Below are positions 1-9,419 of a DNA stretch of 64,000 bases, piece by piece. The notes under the pieces were generated by a model. That model saw nothing but the letters and a program-made list of their open reading frames with translations, was not told where the DNA came from and made no database searches. Origin of the DNA: Atherix ibis. Lineage: Eukaryota; Arthropoda; Insecta; Diptera; Athericidae. How positions within the stretch are numbered: position 1 is the stretch's first letter; every line of letters starts with the position of its first letter. The DNA is taken from positions 74,454,868-74,518,867 of the forward strand of contig OY282607.1 of the NCBI GenBank assembly GCA_958298945.1, in the 5' to 3' direction. The translations under genes were made by a program, and so were the position numbers.

Positions 1-199
1 AAAGAAAATATTTTATAGTTTGCAAGATAATATTTTTAAAATTGAAAGTATCTAACCACAAATAAGAATTTTATTTAAAAAAAATTTAATATAGAAATTT
101 GGGTGAATTTTTTAAAATTAAAAGTACGTGAATATACAGTTATGGATATCAAACATCCCTTATTTATTATTAGTTAAAGAATTTCTAGCACTAACAATA
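1..199. other. AT-rich flank, no gene seen
   Basis: Low-complexity AT-rich DNA up to the first mariner. No open frame, hairpin or recognised repeat is visible. Confidence 0.6.
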
Positions 200-1400
200 T
201 ACGAGGGTCGTAAAGATTTTTTTTTGTAAGTACCATTATCGACAGGAAAGCTGTCAAAATTTCAGCTCGATCAATTTCTATCGTCGATTAAAAATAACGA
301 CATTTATTTGTGCATAACAATGGAAAAAAGCGAGTTTAGGGCTGTCATCAAACATCTCCATTTGAAAGGCTTAAGCCCGAAAGAAATCAAAGCCGAGTTG
401 GATGCAGTTCATGGCACATCTGCACCTGTGTTTGCGACGGTTTACAATTGGGTGAATGAATTTAAACGTGGCCGTTCATCCATAAAAGATGAACATCGTT
501 CAGGGCGCCCAGTTGAGATGTCTACTCCTGAAATCATCGACGAAATCCACGATCTGATTTTGAACAATCGGCGAATTAAAGTGCGCGAATTAGTTGAGGC
601 CACGGGCATATCACAAGGTACAGTCGCTTCAATTTTGCATGAAAAATTGTCTGTGAAAAAATTTCGGCAAAATGGGTGCCGCGTTTGCTCTCAGAGGAGA
701 ATAAGCGCAATCGTGAAGTGGACTCTGAGGCAATGTTGGCACTCTTTCATCGCAATCCTGCCGAATTCCTTCATCGATATGTCACTGTGGACGAAACCTG
801 GATACACTACTACACTCCAGAAACGAAGAGACAGTCATCACAGTGAATTTTCAAGGATGAACGGGCTCCGAAGATGGCCACGGTCTTTTGGGATTCGCAG
901 GGCATCATTTTTATCGACTACTTGGAAAAAGGAAAAACAATAACAGGAGCGTATTACGCGTCGTTATTGCAACGGTTGAGCGAGGAAATCAAAGACAAAC
1001 GCCCCCATCTGAAGAAGAAAAAAAATCCTCTTGCATCAGGACAATGCGCGTGTGCACACCTGCGCTGTTTCCATGGCCAAAATTGTGGAATTGAGAATGG
1101 AATTGTTGCAGCATCCCGCTTATTCACCAGATTTGGCCCCGAGTGACTGTTTTCTTTTCCCCAATCTGACGAAATGGCTTGGCGGACAACGGTTCACTTC
1201 CAACGAGGACGTCATTGCTCAAACGGATGAGTATTTTGCAGAACTTCCGAAATTCTATTTTTTGGACGGGATAAAAATTTTGGAAAAACGGTTGGAAAAG
1301 TGTATAGAGCTAAAAGGAGGTTATGTGGAAAATAAATTTTTTTTTTTAAAAACCAGTTTTTTTCCACCTTTTTCTAAGGACTTATTGAACGACCCTCGTA
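200..1400 (+). mobile_element. mariner (DD34D) copy 1
   Basis: This is a mariner element bounded by TA dinucleotides (200-201 and 1399-1400). The right end is the complete inverted terminal repeat, reading AAGGACTTATTGAACGACCC inward to outward. At the left end only the outer ten bases (ACGAGGGTCG) survive. About 39 bp just inside, present in copy 3, has been removed, so the left terminal repeat can no longer be bound normally. The element carries one transposase reading frame with several lesions. Same family as the copies at 19081, 22305 and 57444. It lies outside the nine cv-c exons found here. Confidence 0.93.
320..1336 (+). pseudogene. mariner transposase pseudogene (copy 1)
   Basis: The gene would encode a cut-and-paste DNA transposase of about 345 residues. 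The start is the ATG at 320, giving MEKSEFRAVIK; the open frame runs back to an upstream TTG that is not a natural start. The N-terminal HTH region (to about residue 110) is intact. A one-base loss in the A-run near 655-662 shifts the frame. After the first catalytic motif VTVDETW, the Trp codon at about 845 has become TGA. An in-frame 33-bp deletion follows (residues KKAKTVPSAGK in other copies). An extra A near 1024 shifts the frame again before HQDNARVH. The last part carries the third aspartate, in APSDCFLF. With at least two frameshifts and a stop it cannot make an active enzyme. Confidence 0.9.
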
Positions 1401-3872
1401 TTTGGGGAAGTGGATTTTTTATACAATCACATTAGTGTAAATGCTCGTATAATGTGCCCGCATCTGATAATGTTTCCAATTGCAAATATCAGCCTATAGG
1501 AGTGTTACGATTTTGGATATGTGACTAATTACGTAGAGGTATTTATACAGAACGAGCTGTAAGCTAAGGTATGCAAAAATAGGTGGAATTTTTTTTATTG
1601 AATTCCTTTTCTCATTGAACCACATTATTCTCTAATAATATATAATCACACTTACTGTCTACGCCTTGTCTATTGATATAGGATTATAATTCTATGGTAA
1701 CATTAACCAATCTGACAACTTCTACTTACCCCAACGTGAACAACATAGCCTTGGACGAGCATAACGCATTTAGAGAAGATGTTTACCATAAATGCCGACA
1801 ATTGAATTGAATGAAACGAATAAATAGTATCAACGATGGATACGATGTTGAAAAAGACTGTGAAAATTACTTATTTTATATTTTTAAAGTATTTAGTATG
1901 AAACGTCCGTGTTTTCTAGGAAAACATAGGATAGGGCTGTGAGATTAGCCAGAAAGTTGCATTGATGGGAACATGATCTAGAAGTACCACGTTCACCGTT
2001 TTACTAAAGCAGACTCTTACTATACCAAATATGCTCACCATTTAATGGCTATGAACTGTGGACTTGGAGTCTTGAAAGAGTCCCCACAGCGCTTAAGCAT
2101 TGCTACGACGATAGTGAACCGATTCTACAGCATTTGCTGATGACCGCAACAAAGTCCCAGCATTCGACTCAGTTTACCCCACAGTCTAGAACGACAAATC
2201 GTATGAAGCGTACATGGAAACCAGGTGCGAACACAGGAAATCCATTAGTGTGATTTTTATTTAATTTCATCGAATTCACCGTTTATGGTACTGAAAATGC
2301 ATAATCGCAACTCAGAAACAATGATTTATGCACTACAATTCATGGTGTTGCATTTATTCACAATTCACAATTCGTGCTGAAATCTGTTGTTCATTACAAT
2401 TAATAGAAAAACAAAAGACAACAAATAATATTAACTGAAAATACCATAAACAAGTAACTATTGAGTATCTGTAAAAGTTAAGTAAATTTAATGAAAAGGA
2501 AACACAATTCAACGTTAAAAGTCAACTAATAGTCGGAAGGATTTGCAGAGAGTCTTATCGATTTTGGGGTCGAATAGTGTTTATTCTTATGCGACACTGA
2601 TCTTAATTTTTCTTCTTTTTTATTAAAATCTTTTTGGAAAATTGTGGACATTAAATACAATAGTAAGAAATGGGTATCTTTATAAAATTAATGGAAAAAC
2701 TCATATAAAATGCGATTCTTCGTTGTAGAAATTGTTCTGTAATTTAGAAAATATTTTAATTGGAATTTTATTTTCAAGCTTAAAAATACGGTTTGATTTA
2801 AATTGATTGTATAAATTTTACAGTTCTAAACCCCTTATCATATTATCAATTCGCCAAAAACATGAACTGGATAACAAATTCAACCAAGGAAAAAAACCAA
2901 GGATAGTTTTATCCTTATCGATATGAAGGAACTTCAGCTTTTCCCATCTTTTCCATGTATATAATCAATATTATAATATATTTTTAATATGTGTCATAAA
3001 AGTATTTTATTATATTTTTGCTTAAAACTGTATTCATATATTTATATATCTAATTAGGTAAAAAAAAGATACACTTAATAGGACAACATCACGATTGCAA
3101 TTGCCGTACTTAGTAAATGCCACGCCATTTTCTTCCTTTTTTTTAAGGAAACCAACCAAAACGACATAAAGTTAATATTAATATTATTTAAAATAGTAGA
3201 GAATATAGATTGAAACTTAAATTACCAATAATTGTCGTCTATTCTAGGATAAAATACTTTTAAATAGACGAAAATATTTAAATTATATTCTGTTTTGTAG
3301 AAACGTTAAATATTTAGTAAAATAAAATGGAATTAACTTGTGGAATTTATGCAACGTTGTGAATTCAGTTATTATAGTTTTTTTTTTTTAAAAAAAGGAT
3401 ATTTTTATGGGAATTTTCTTTGAAAAAACGTAGAAAAAAGGACGAAAATATTATGAAATCCAATAAATCTTAAGTGAACCAGATATATACAAACTGTTCG
3501 AATAAAACTGTTCTATTCAATTTGATGGCTGTCTCTGCTAGAAAGGTTTTTGACTCGGATGAGTTCCGAAATAAATCCGAAAAGTATGATGAGTAATGCA
3601 TATGAATGGTTGTTATATTAGGTATGTAATATTTTATAACAAATGCTCTCCTCAAGCTGTCGCCTATTATGTTAATTTTAATAATTGAAAATTGAACAAA
3701 TTATTTAATAAATTAAATTAATTCGCAGCCGATCTACCGATGAGTACGGACTTGGAAATAAGCAGTGCTAATAAATTTACAATTAACATTATGAACAATT
3801 TAAAATTGTGAAATTATATTTATGAATTTGACTATATAAGAATATTCATTTTGATAAATAAATAAATAGAAA
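1401..3872. other. intergenic, no gene recognised
   Basis: Mostly AT-rich. A GC-richer block at about 1730-2250 stands out. On the plus strand it holds an open stretch of roughly 80 codons (about 2013-2255) with no good start and no family I recognise. It may be an old transposon fragment or chance. The rest holds homopolymer runs and no hairpin of note. Confidence 0.5.
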
Positions 3873-4799
3873 TACGAGGTCTGTTCAAAAAGTATAGCAT
3901 ATTTTGAGTTTTTCAAAAATTATTTATTTATTCATGAATATATGGTATATTTTGTCCCCTTCAAAGTAATCCATACCAGATATTATACACTTGTGCCAAC
4001 ATTTTTTTCCAATCCTCGAAGCACTTCAAAATATCATTTTTTGTGATCTTGTTCAGCTCCTCCTTCGATGCCGTCTTTATGGGGCTCTTCAGTTTCGGGA
4101 ACAAGAAAAAGTCACAGGGGGCCAGATCTGGGGAATACGGTGGCTGCGGCATTATTAGTGTGTTGTTTTTGGCCAAAAATTCGTGCACAAACAACGGTGC
4201 GTGATTAGGGGCGTTATCATGGTGCAAAAGCGAATTTTTGTTCTTCCACAAATCCGGGCGTTTCTGGCGGATTGCTTCTCGCAACTTGCACATAACTCGT
4301 ATTTAATATTCCTTATTGATCGTTCTTTCCCTGTAAGAACTCATGATGCACTACGACCCTGCAATCGAAGAAAACTGTAAGCAAAACCTTCCCATTCGAC
4401 CGAACTTGGCGCGCTTTTTTCGGTTTTGGCTCGTGCGGGATGATTGAGCTTTGGGATGATTTAGCTTTGGTTTCCACGTCATAACCATAAACGCATGATT
4501 CGTCACCAGTTATGACCCTCTGCAGCAAATTTCGGTCGTGGCGGACAGAGTCCAACCGCTCCTTAGCAATGTTAATGCGATGCTGTTTTTGGTCAAAAAA
4601 TGGGCAAAAATCGAAGACAAGCCAAAACACGTGCAAGCAACGCAGCTGTCAAAAATTAACTGAGCAATCAAAATGGCCGAAGTTGTCGGCATAAGTGAGA
4701 GACATGAGTATCAACATAACGCCACAAAAAAATCTAAAATCAAATATACGTAACCCGCGGAAATTCAAAATTCGCGATACTTTTTTAACAGAACTCGTA
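3873..4799 (-). mobile_element. mariner deletion derivative (FLJ37770-like group)
   Basis: A 927-bp element flanked by TA (3873-3874, 4798-4799), with terminal repeats ACGAGGTCTGTTCAAAAAGT on the left and a close match with three or four changes on the right. A full-length member of this group would be about 1.3 kb. The missing part is the 5' coding region, that is the HTH DNA-binding domain. The transposase segment belongs to the DD34D mariner group that also includes the human FLJ37770/GVQW3-type proteins (family knowledge). It is a different family from the element at 200-1400. Confidence 0.88.
3924..4636 (-). pseudogene. mariner transposase pseudogene lacking HTH
   Basis: Catalytic-domain remnant on the minus strand. 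The first aspartate lies in VITGDESCVYGYD, the second in LLHHDNAPNH and the third in SPDLAPCDFFLFPKLK; 34 residues separate the second and third, as in mariners. The N-terminal HTH region is absent, and the upstream frame (to about 4709) does not look like transposase. The frame breaks between GKNDQ (about 4313) and MCKLREAIRQ (4293). It breaks again near 4005, where the typical C-terminal WHKCIISG/DYFEGDK motif continues in another frame and ends at 3924-3926. No active protein is possible. Confidence 0.85.
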
Positions 4800-5689
4800 T
4801 ATAATAAGTGTTAAAAATAATAATATAAAGTGACATATTTAAGTTAAATAATAAAAAAATGAAGTAAAAAAACTGAGTGAAAGGAAAATGAAAAAAAAAA
4901 CAAAATAAAACGGACACTGAATCCGTCAACAGTTTCGTTAGAACCTTATATTAAAGAATACCTGGGGAATCTAACGTACGCGCCAGATATTCGTATATCT
5001 GTTTAAAATATTGCAAAAGCGGCGAGAAATCGGTAATGCTTGCATACTTTTATGTAGATTTTTTTATGTAGACATGACATCCACTGACATCTAGTTTTGG
5101 TGTACAGCAAAAACATAATTTAAACACGACAGAAAGCAAACATTTATTTTTTTAAATCTTCTGGTATTCAATACAATTGTACGTGTATTTAAGGCTTATT
5201 ATTTATTTTGTAAATATCATTAAAATATCAAGCACATCACTTTTGTCGACTTTCGGAGAGTTCTAAAACACGCCATTCTCCATGAAATGGTAGCATACCG
5301 AAGTGCTTGCATATTTTTGTTTACATTTAGGTATATATCGCGAACTGAAAGTTTAAGAACAGTTTTATTAAATTTTTAAATTTAGTTTACGAACAAGTCA
5401 GTATAAATTAGTACATTTGCATAAATAGTTTTATTCCTCATGTCCAGCAAATAAGAAGTTTCTATTTTTGAATACGAAGTATTTCGTGAAACGTTATTTT
5501 GCAAGTGTGTGCATTCTTAAGAATGTATTCTCAGAAAAATTTGGACAGAATTTTTATGCAGAGGCCCAGCCAGTTCTTCTATAAGGCAGAACCGAAAATA
5601 ATCAACCACAGTCACTATCACATTCGCCGTCCAATAAAACCTGTTTGCGTTATTCGCGGATAAGGTGGATCGGCCAAAACAGAAACACC
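4800..5689. other. AT-rich intergenic DNA
   Basis: No gene or repeat recognised. At about 5600-5690 the composition begins to resemble the LINE remnant that follows, so the 5' edge of that remnant is uncertain. Confidence 0.5.
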
Positions 5690-6340
5690 AAGTGGTAAAA
5701 CCACCGCCAATCTACATACGTGACTTACAAAATTTTGCTGTATTTTGTTGTAAAAACTGACATAGCATATAGAAATATTATCAAATATATGGACAAAAAC
5801 AAAGCCGATTACCACACGTACCAAAGAAAGGAAAATAAGCCTTTCCGTATGGTAATATGTCATCTCCAGCATACTACGCTCGTTGGAGAAATCAAGAGCA
5901 AGCTGGAAATACTCGGATTTCAAGTACGGAGTATTTCCAACGTAAAGAAAATGTAGAGAGACATCAGAACTCTGCCTTTATTATTATTAGTTTGGAGCCT
6001 TCTCCGAAAAGTAAAGATATTTTTAGTGTGGAATCACTGTTCTACACTAAAATCAAAGTAAAAGCGCCATATCCCCTTAAGGATATCGCCCAGTGCCATT
6101 GTTGCCAGGATTATAGTCAAACTAAGGCCTATTGCAGGCATCCGCCCAATTGCGTTAAATGTCCTGAAGAACATTTAACGTCAACCTACTCTAAAATGGG
6201 CTCAGCTCCAGGCAAAAGGTTCACTCTGTGGAAGTAGTCACCCCGCGAACTACAAAAGGTGCCCATCCTATAAAGAACTGTAAAAGAAGGTGAACTAGCG
6301 TACAGGAAAATCGGGGCAGGGTATTCAGCAGCCATCTCTA
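5690..6340 (+). pseudogene. Jockey ORF1 (gag-like) pseudogene
   Basis: Nucleic-acid-binding ORF1 protein of a Jockey-type LINE. The N-terminal part (KPPPIYIRDLQNFAVF), the KADYHTYQRKENKPFRMVI region and the IKVKAPYPLKDIAQ region are in three different frames, so there are at least two frameshifts (about 5715-5790 and 5955). The zinc knuckles are seen as CHCCQDYSQTKAYC (about 6099-6140) followed by CVKCPEEH; the final Cys of the second knuckle appears changed. The downstream part (6440-6510) is CAA/CAG-rich and would encode Thr/Gln/Asn-rich protein. It is not functional. Confidence 0.82.
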
Positions 6341-6679
6341 ATAGTCACCCACGAAATATCTTATGATGCAATAGCTTCTGGCACCACAGAAGCCCCACTA
6401 ACAACAACTGGAATTTTTCATTGTCAATCTCAATAATAGCATCAACAATGCCACATGAGCACCAGCAACAACACCAATAGCACCAAACCAACAGCAGCAA
6501 CAACAACAAAACACATCCACAATAACTACCGATATATATTCCACATCGCATTCCCTTTTACAATACTAATAAGAAATCTTTGTGAACGAATAATATCTCC
6601 ACTAACCCATATAGTTACAGCTCTTACAGCTATCGCTAATAGTTTATCGTCTTCTACACATTCTGTTCAACAATTTTCA

Positions 6680-7420
6680 GAACTGACCACCCTGACAATA
6701 GTGCCCACTGTGGTGCTGCCATCATCATGAGAAATTCCTTATCCTTTTCTGTTCATTCCTATATTACAGAAAATGTTCTTAAATTTACCGCCACATCAAT
6801 TGACTGCTCTTCTGTTCCATTAACTATTGCCTCAACATTTTATGATACTACACCTTCCCTCCACAACCGAATAAATACATGAACTCCCGTTCTTCACACT
6901 CTTGAGAATTATTTCATTGTTGGTGGTGATTTTAACACCAAACACCAACAATGGAGCTGCTGCCTCTCTAATCCCCGCAGGATTATTCTTAACCAAGTGT
7001 TTTCATCCTCTCCCTACCAAGTCATCTCTCCTCCGACTCCTACATAACATACCGGCCAACTTCCCGATTCAAGCTTCCTGACATAATACAACAGATTATT
7101 TTATAACTAGTCCAATGAATTCATCCAATATACATATTAATTACCTTCTAGATCTTAACTCCGCTCATATTCCTGTTCTACTAGTCCTCGATTCCCAACT
7201 CTAAAAAGCCAACGTCCCAGGACTCATTAATGATCCAATCGACTGGGAGCTGTTCAAACAATATATTCACAATTGAACTACATTTAGAAACTACACTTCA
7301 TCACTCACGAAAAATATAAATCTATGGACAGATACAAGACAAATATTATTTTATAAAAAAAGATCGCATCCTTTACTCAAACGGACAGACCTTGCACAAA
7401 CATTTATTCCTCGATTTTAG
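6680..7420 (+). pseudogene. Jockey ORF2 endonuclease fragment
   Basis: Apurinic-like endonuclease domain fragment of LINE ORF2. Visible motifs are HCGAAIIMRN (a RHGG..I-like block), the catalytic core VGGDFNTKH with the family's GGDxNxKHxxW pattern (about 6922-6954), and ISPPTPT (about 7027). Further on, LINDPIDWELFKQYI (about 7225-7270) matches the linker that follows the endonuclease in Jockey elements. Several stops (after RINT, after PTPT and others) break the frame. The reverse-transcriptase domain is missing. Confidence 0.8.
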
Positions 7421-7483
7421 TACAATAAGTCCTGTCTAATACATGAGAACATATTAGACAGGACTTATTGTACTAAAATCGAG
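7410..7483. repeat. perfect 32-bp inverted repeat (hairpin)
   Basis: Arms at 7410-7441 and 7452-7483 are exact reverse complements, separated by a 10-nt loop (7442-7451). The arms begin CTCGATTTTAGTACAATAAG. The hairpin lies exactly where recognisable Jockey ORF2 sequence ends. A perfect 32-bp match in otherwise decayed DNA implies a recent origin. Confidence 0.95.
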
Positions 7484-7790
7484 ACAAAACTACCAGTTAC
7501 GATTAACTTGTCCATTTGTCAAAGTAATAGCGTTTTATATTCTACCAAAACCAATGGTTTTAAACTGAACTAGAATGCATCTTTTGCTTTTTCATAAATA
7601 CCTTTATTATTAATGATATTCAATTATAGAAAAAGATACTGGAAATATCTTTGATCTCTTGAGACTGCAACAGTATCTTTCATTGGACTGGATGCGGAAT
7701 GCTTTCTATGCACTATTGAAGGACCAAACATATTGGTTGTCAAGACAGTAATTCCGTTTTTTTAAATAAAAATGAAAGACTATTTTCTTA

Positions 7791-8205
7791 TAGTGAATTA
7801 ATATTTTATTAAATATAAAATATTAGATGTATTCCTTTGGACCAATTTTGCTACTCCCGAGTAGTTGCGAGTAGATGGGCAAAGGAAGGCAAAATTTAAT
7901 GGCAGCAGTAGAAATATAACCTTCAAATAGTCAACAACAATACTGAGTTTACTCACACATAAACAATAAAAACTGAGTTTATTCACACATAAATAATACT
8001 GACAAATATATGACTCTTCAACATAACCAACGAACCAGCTAAGCCATCTATTTCCAGTCCGGGAACTAAAATTCCCCTACCATAAATAGTAGGCGGAACG
8101 CCTATTGCAATGTACTCACTTGTTCGAGGTAGAGTAGATGATGACAGCTAGCACTACTCGTGAGTAGCAAAATTGGTTCAAAGGAAGACAGCTATTAATT
8201 CACTA
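7791..8205. mobile_element. MITE-like insertion inside the mellifera-type mariner
   Basis: A 415-bp non-coding segment with inverted ends. TAGTGAATTAAT (7791-7802) pairs with ATTAATTCACTA (8194-8205). Further in, TCCTTTGGACCAATTTTGCT (from about 7833) pairs with the reverse complement of about 8165-8186. The left arm has about 23 extra bases between the two blocks. The flanks ATTTTCTT and AAGAAAAT are themselves complementary, so no clear target duplication can be assigned. It sits just after the host mariner's transposase stop region. The family is not recognised. Confidence 0.6.
7942..8001. repeat. two-unit 30-bp tandem repeat
   Basis: Two adjacent 30-bp units starting ACTGAGTTTACTCACACATA and ACTGAGTTTATTCACACATA, with few differences. 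They lie in the middle of the MITE-like insertion. Confidence 0.8.
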
Positions 8206-8212
8206 AAAGAAA

Positions 8213-9195
8213 ATCAATTAAATATTGTCCAGTCTGATCCAATACCCTTTATCATCTTTCTGGCAGTAGCATGATTCCACGCTCATAAAATTTTTGTTTT
8301 TTGCTGGCAAAAAACTGATCCAAGTGTTTTTTGACCTCCTCATTTGATTTAAGCGTTTTACCGTCTAAAAAATGTTTGTAAAGTTTTACCTGAATAAATG
8401 ATAAACGGAAGGTGCTAGGTCTGGAGAGTATGGTGGGTATGGCAGTATATCTCATCCAAGCTCTAAAAGCTTTTGCGGAGTGGTCAAACTTGTATGTGGC
8501 TTAGCATTATCCTGTTGGAACACTATACCTTTCCTATTGACCAATTCTGGCCTTTTTTCTTTAATTGAATCATTCAATTTGTCCAACTGATGATAGTACA
8601 GTTCAGAATTAATCGTTGTCTTGCTCAGTAGAAGCTCAAAATAAATGATTCCTTTGAAATCCCACCAAACAGATAGCATAACCTTTTTTTGACGATTATT
8701 GGTTTTTGAAGTGCTTTGAGCCGGTTCATCTTTTCTACTCCAGGATCTTTTGGGCTAATCATTGTTGTAGATAACCCATTTCTCGTCCCCAGCGATGATA
8801 CACTTCAAAAATGGATCATTTTCTTGGCATTTGAGAAGCAAATCACAAACGTCAATGCGACGGCACAAATTTTTTTCCGTAAGAAGATGAGGAACCCATA
8901 TGTCGAGCTTTGAGATAAAACCTAGCCATTTCAAATGATCATGAACGGTCGTATTTGATAAATTTAAACTCTCAGCAATCTCACGTGTTGTTATTCGCCA
9001 GTTTGCATCAATTAATGCCTTTATTGTCTCTTCTTTGCCGGATCGAGATTTTGCAAACCAGTTTTGGCACTGGTGCTCACTTAACACATCTTCTCCATAC
9101 ACATCGGATAATTTTTTTCTTGCTTGAACATCGTTTTTATCTTTTCTATAGTAAAAAAGTAAAATATGCCGAAAATGTTGTTTTTCACTTTCCAT
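8213..9195 (-). pseudogene. mellifera-type mariner transposase pseudogene
   Basis: The start is the ATG at 9195 (MESEKQHFRHILLF), because the frame further upstream is 5' leader. The HTH half reads through ITTREIAESLNLSNTTV and WVPHLLTEKN to the first catalytic aspartate in AGDEKWVIYNN. A frame break follows near 8740. The next block, SVWWDFKGIIYFELL, leads to the second aspartate in FQQDNAKPH. A TGA stop lies at about 8449. The third catalytic residue is lost: the family motif APSDYHLF reads PSVYHLFR here, with Val for Asp. The C-terminus VLDQTGQYLID is recognisable down to 8213, interrupted by TGA and TAA after LPER. The enzyme is dead on several counts. Confidence 0.87.
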
Positions 9196-9238
9196 ATTTA
9201 AAAGGGTATCAACCAAAAACTACTATGCAGAATCAATC

Positions 9239-9367
9239 GAATTTTTTCACAAACATGCCTTGCTATGTCAGCTGTCAAAATACAAATGATTATGCGGCTT
9301 CCTATGCCAGCTGTCAAAATACTTATGATTATGCAGCTTAAGTATGAAGTTGGTTGTGAAAAAATTC
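9239..9367. repeat. 39-bp tandem pair enclosed by a 14-bp inverted repeat
   Basis: Two near-identical 39-bp units (9263-9301 and 9302-9340), each containing CAGCTGTCAAAATAC, lie in the 5' leader of the mellifera-type mariner. They are enclosed by a perfect 14-bp inverted repeat, GAATTTTTTCACAA (9239-9252) and its complement (9354-9367). The arrangement between terminal repeat and start codon suggests a subterminal or promoter element, but this is inference. Confidence 0.85.
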
Positions 9368-9419
9368 ATTTAAGTCCTCTGTTGGGAAACAACGAAATTA
9401 CTTTCTTGACAACCCAATA

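Larger units (their letters stand above)
5690..7420 (+). mobile_element. Jockey-clade non-LTR retrotransposon remnant
   Basis: A degenerate LINE containing most of ORF1 and the endonuclease start of ORF2. ORF1 is recognised by KPPPIYIRDL (about 5698), the KADYHTYQRKENKPFRMVI block and a CCHC zinc-knuckle region. ORF2 is recognised by the endonuclease motif IVGGDFNTKHQQW and the following SNPR and ISPPTPT blocks. No reverse transcriptase is found. The similarity stops near 7420, inside a perfect hairpin. Most LINE copies are truncated at the 5' end, whereas this one has lost its 3' end, so deletion or rearrangement rather than abortive reverse transcription is likely. Confidence 0.85.
7731..9419 (-). 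mobile_element. mariner, mellifera-type, with nested insertion
   Basis: TA-flanked element (7731-7732 and 9418-9419). The outer ends read TTGGTTGTCAAGACAGTAAT (left) and TTGGGTTGTCAAGAAAGTAA (right, reverse complement). They fit the mellifera-subfamily pattern of a TTGGGTTG start followed by AAGTAATT. At 1689 bp it is about 0.4 kb longer than the usual 1.3 kb; the excess is the MITE-like insertion at 7791-8205. The transposase runs on the minus strand. Confidence 0.9.

Noticed and set aside
6345..6551. Minus-strand frame rich in Leu/Cys/Trp
   Set aside because: It is the complement of the CAA/CAG-rich tail of Jockey ORF1.
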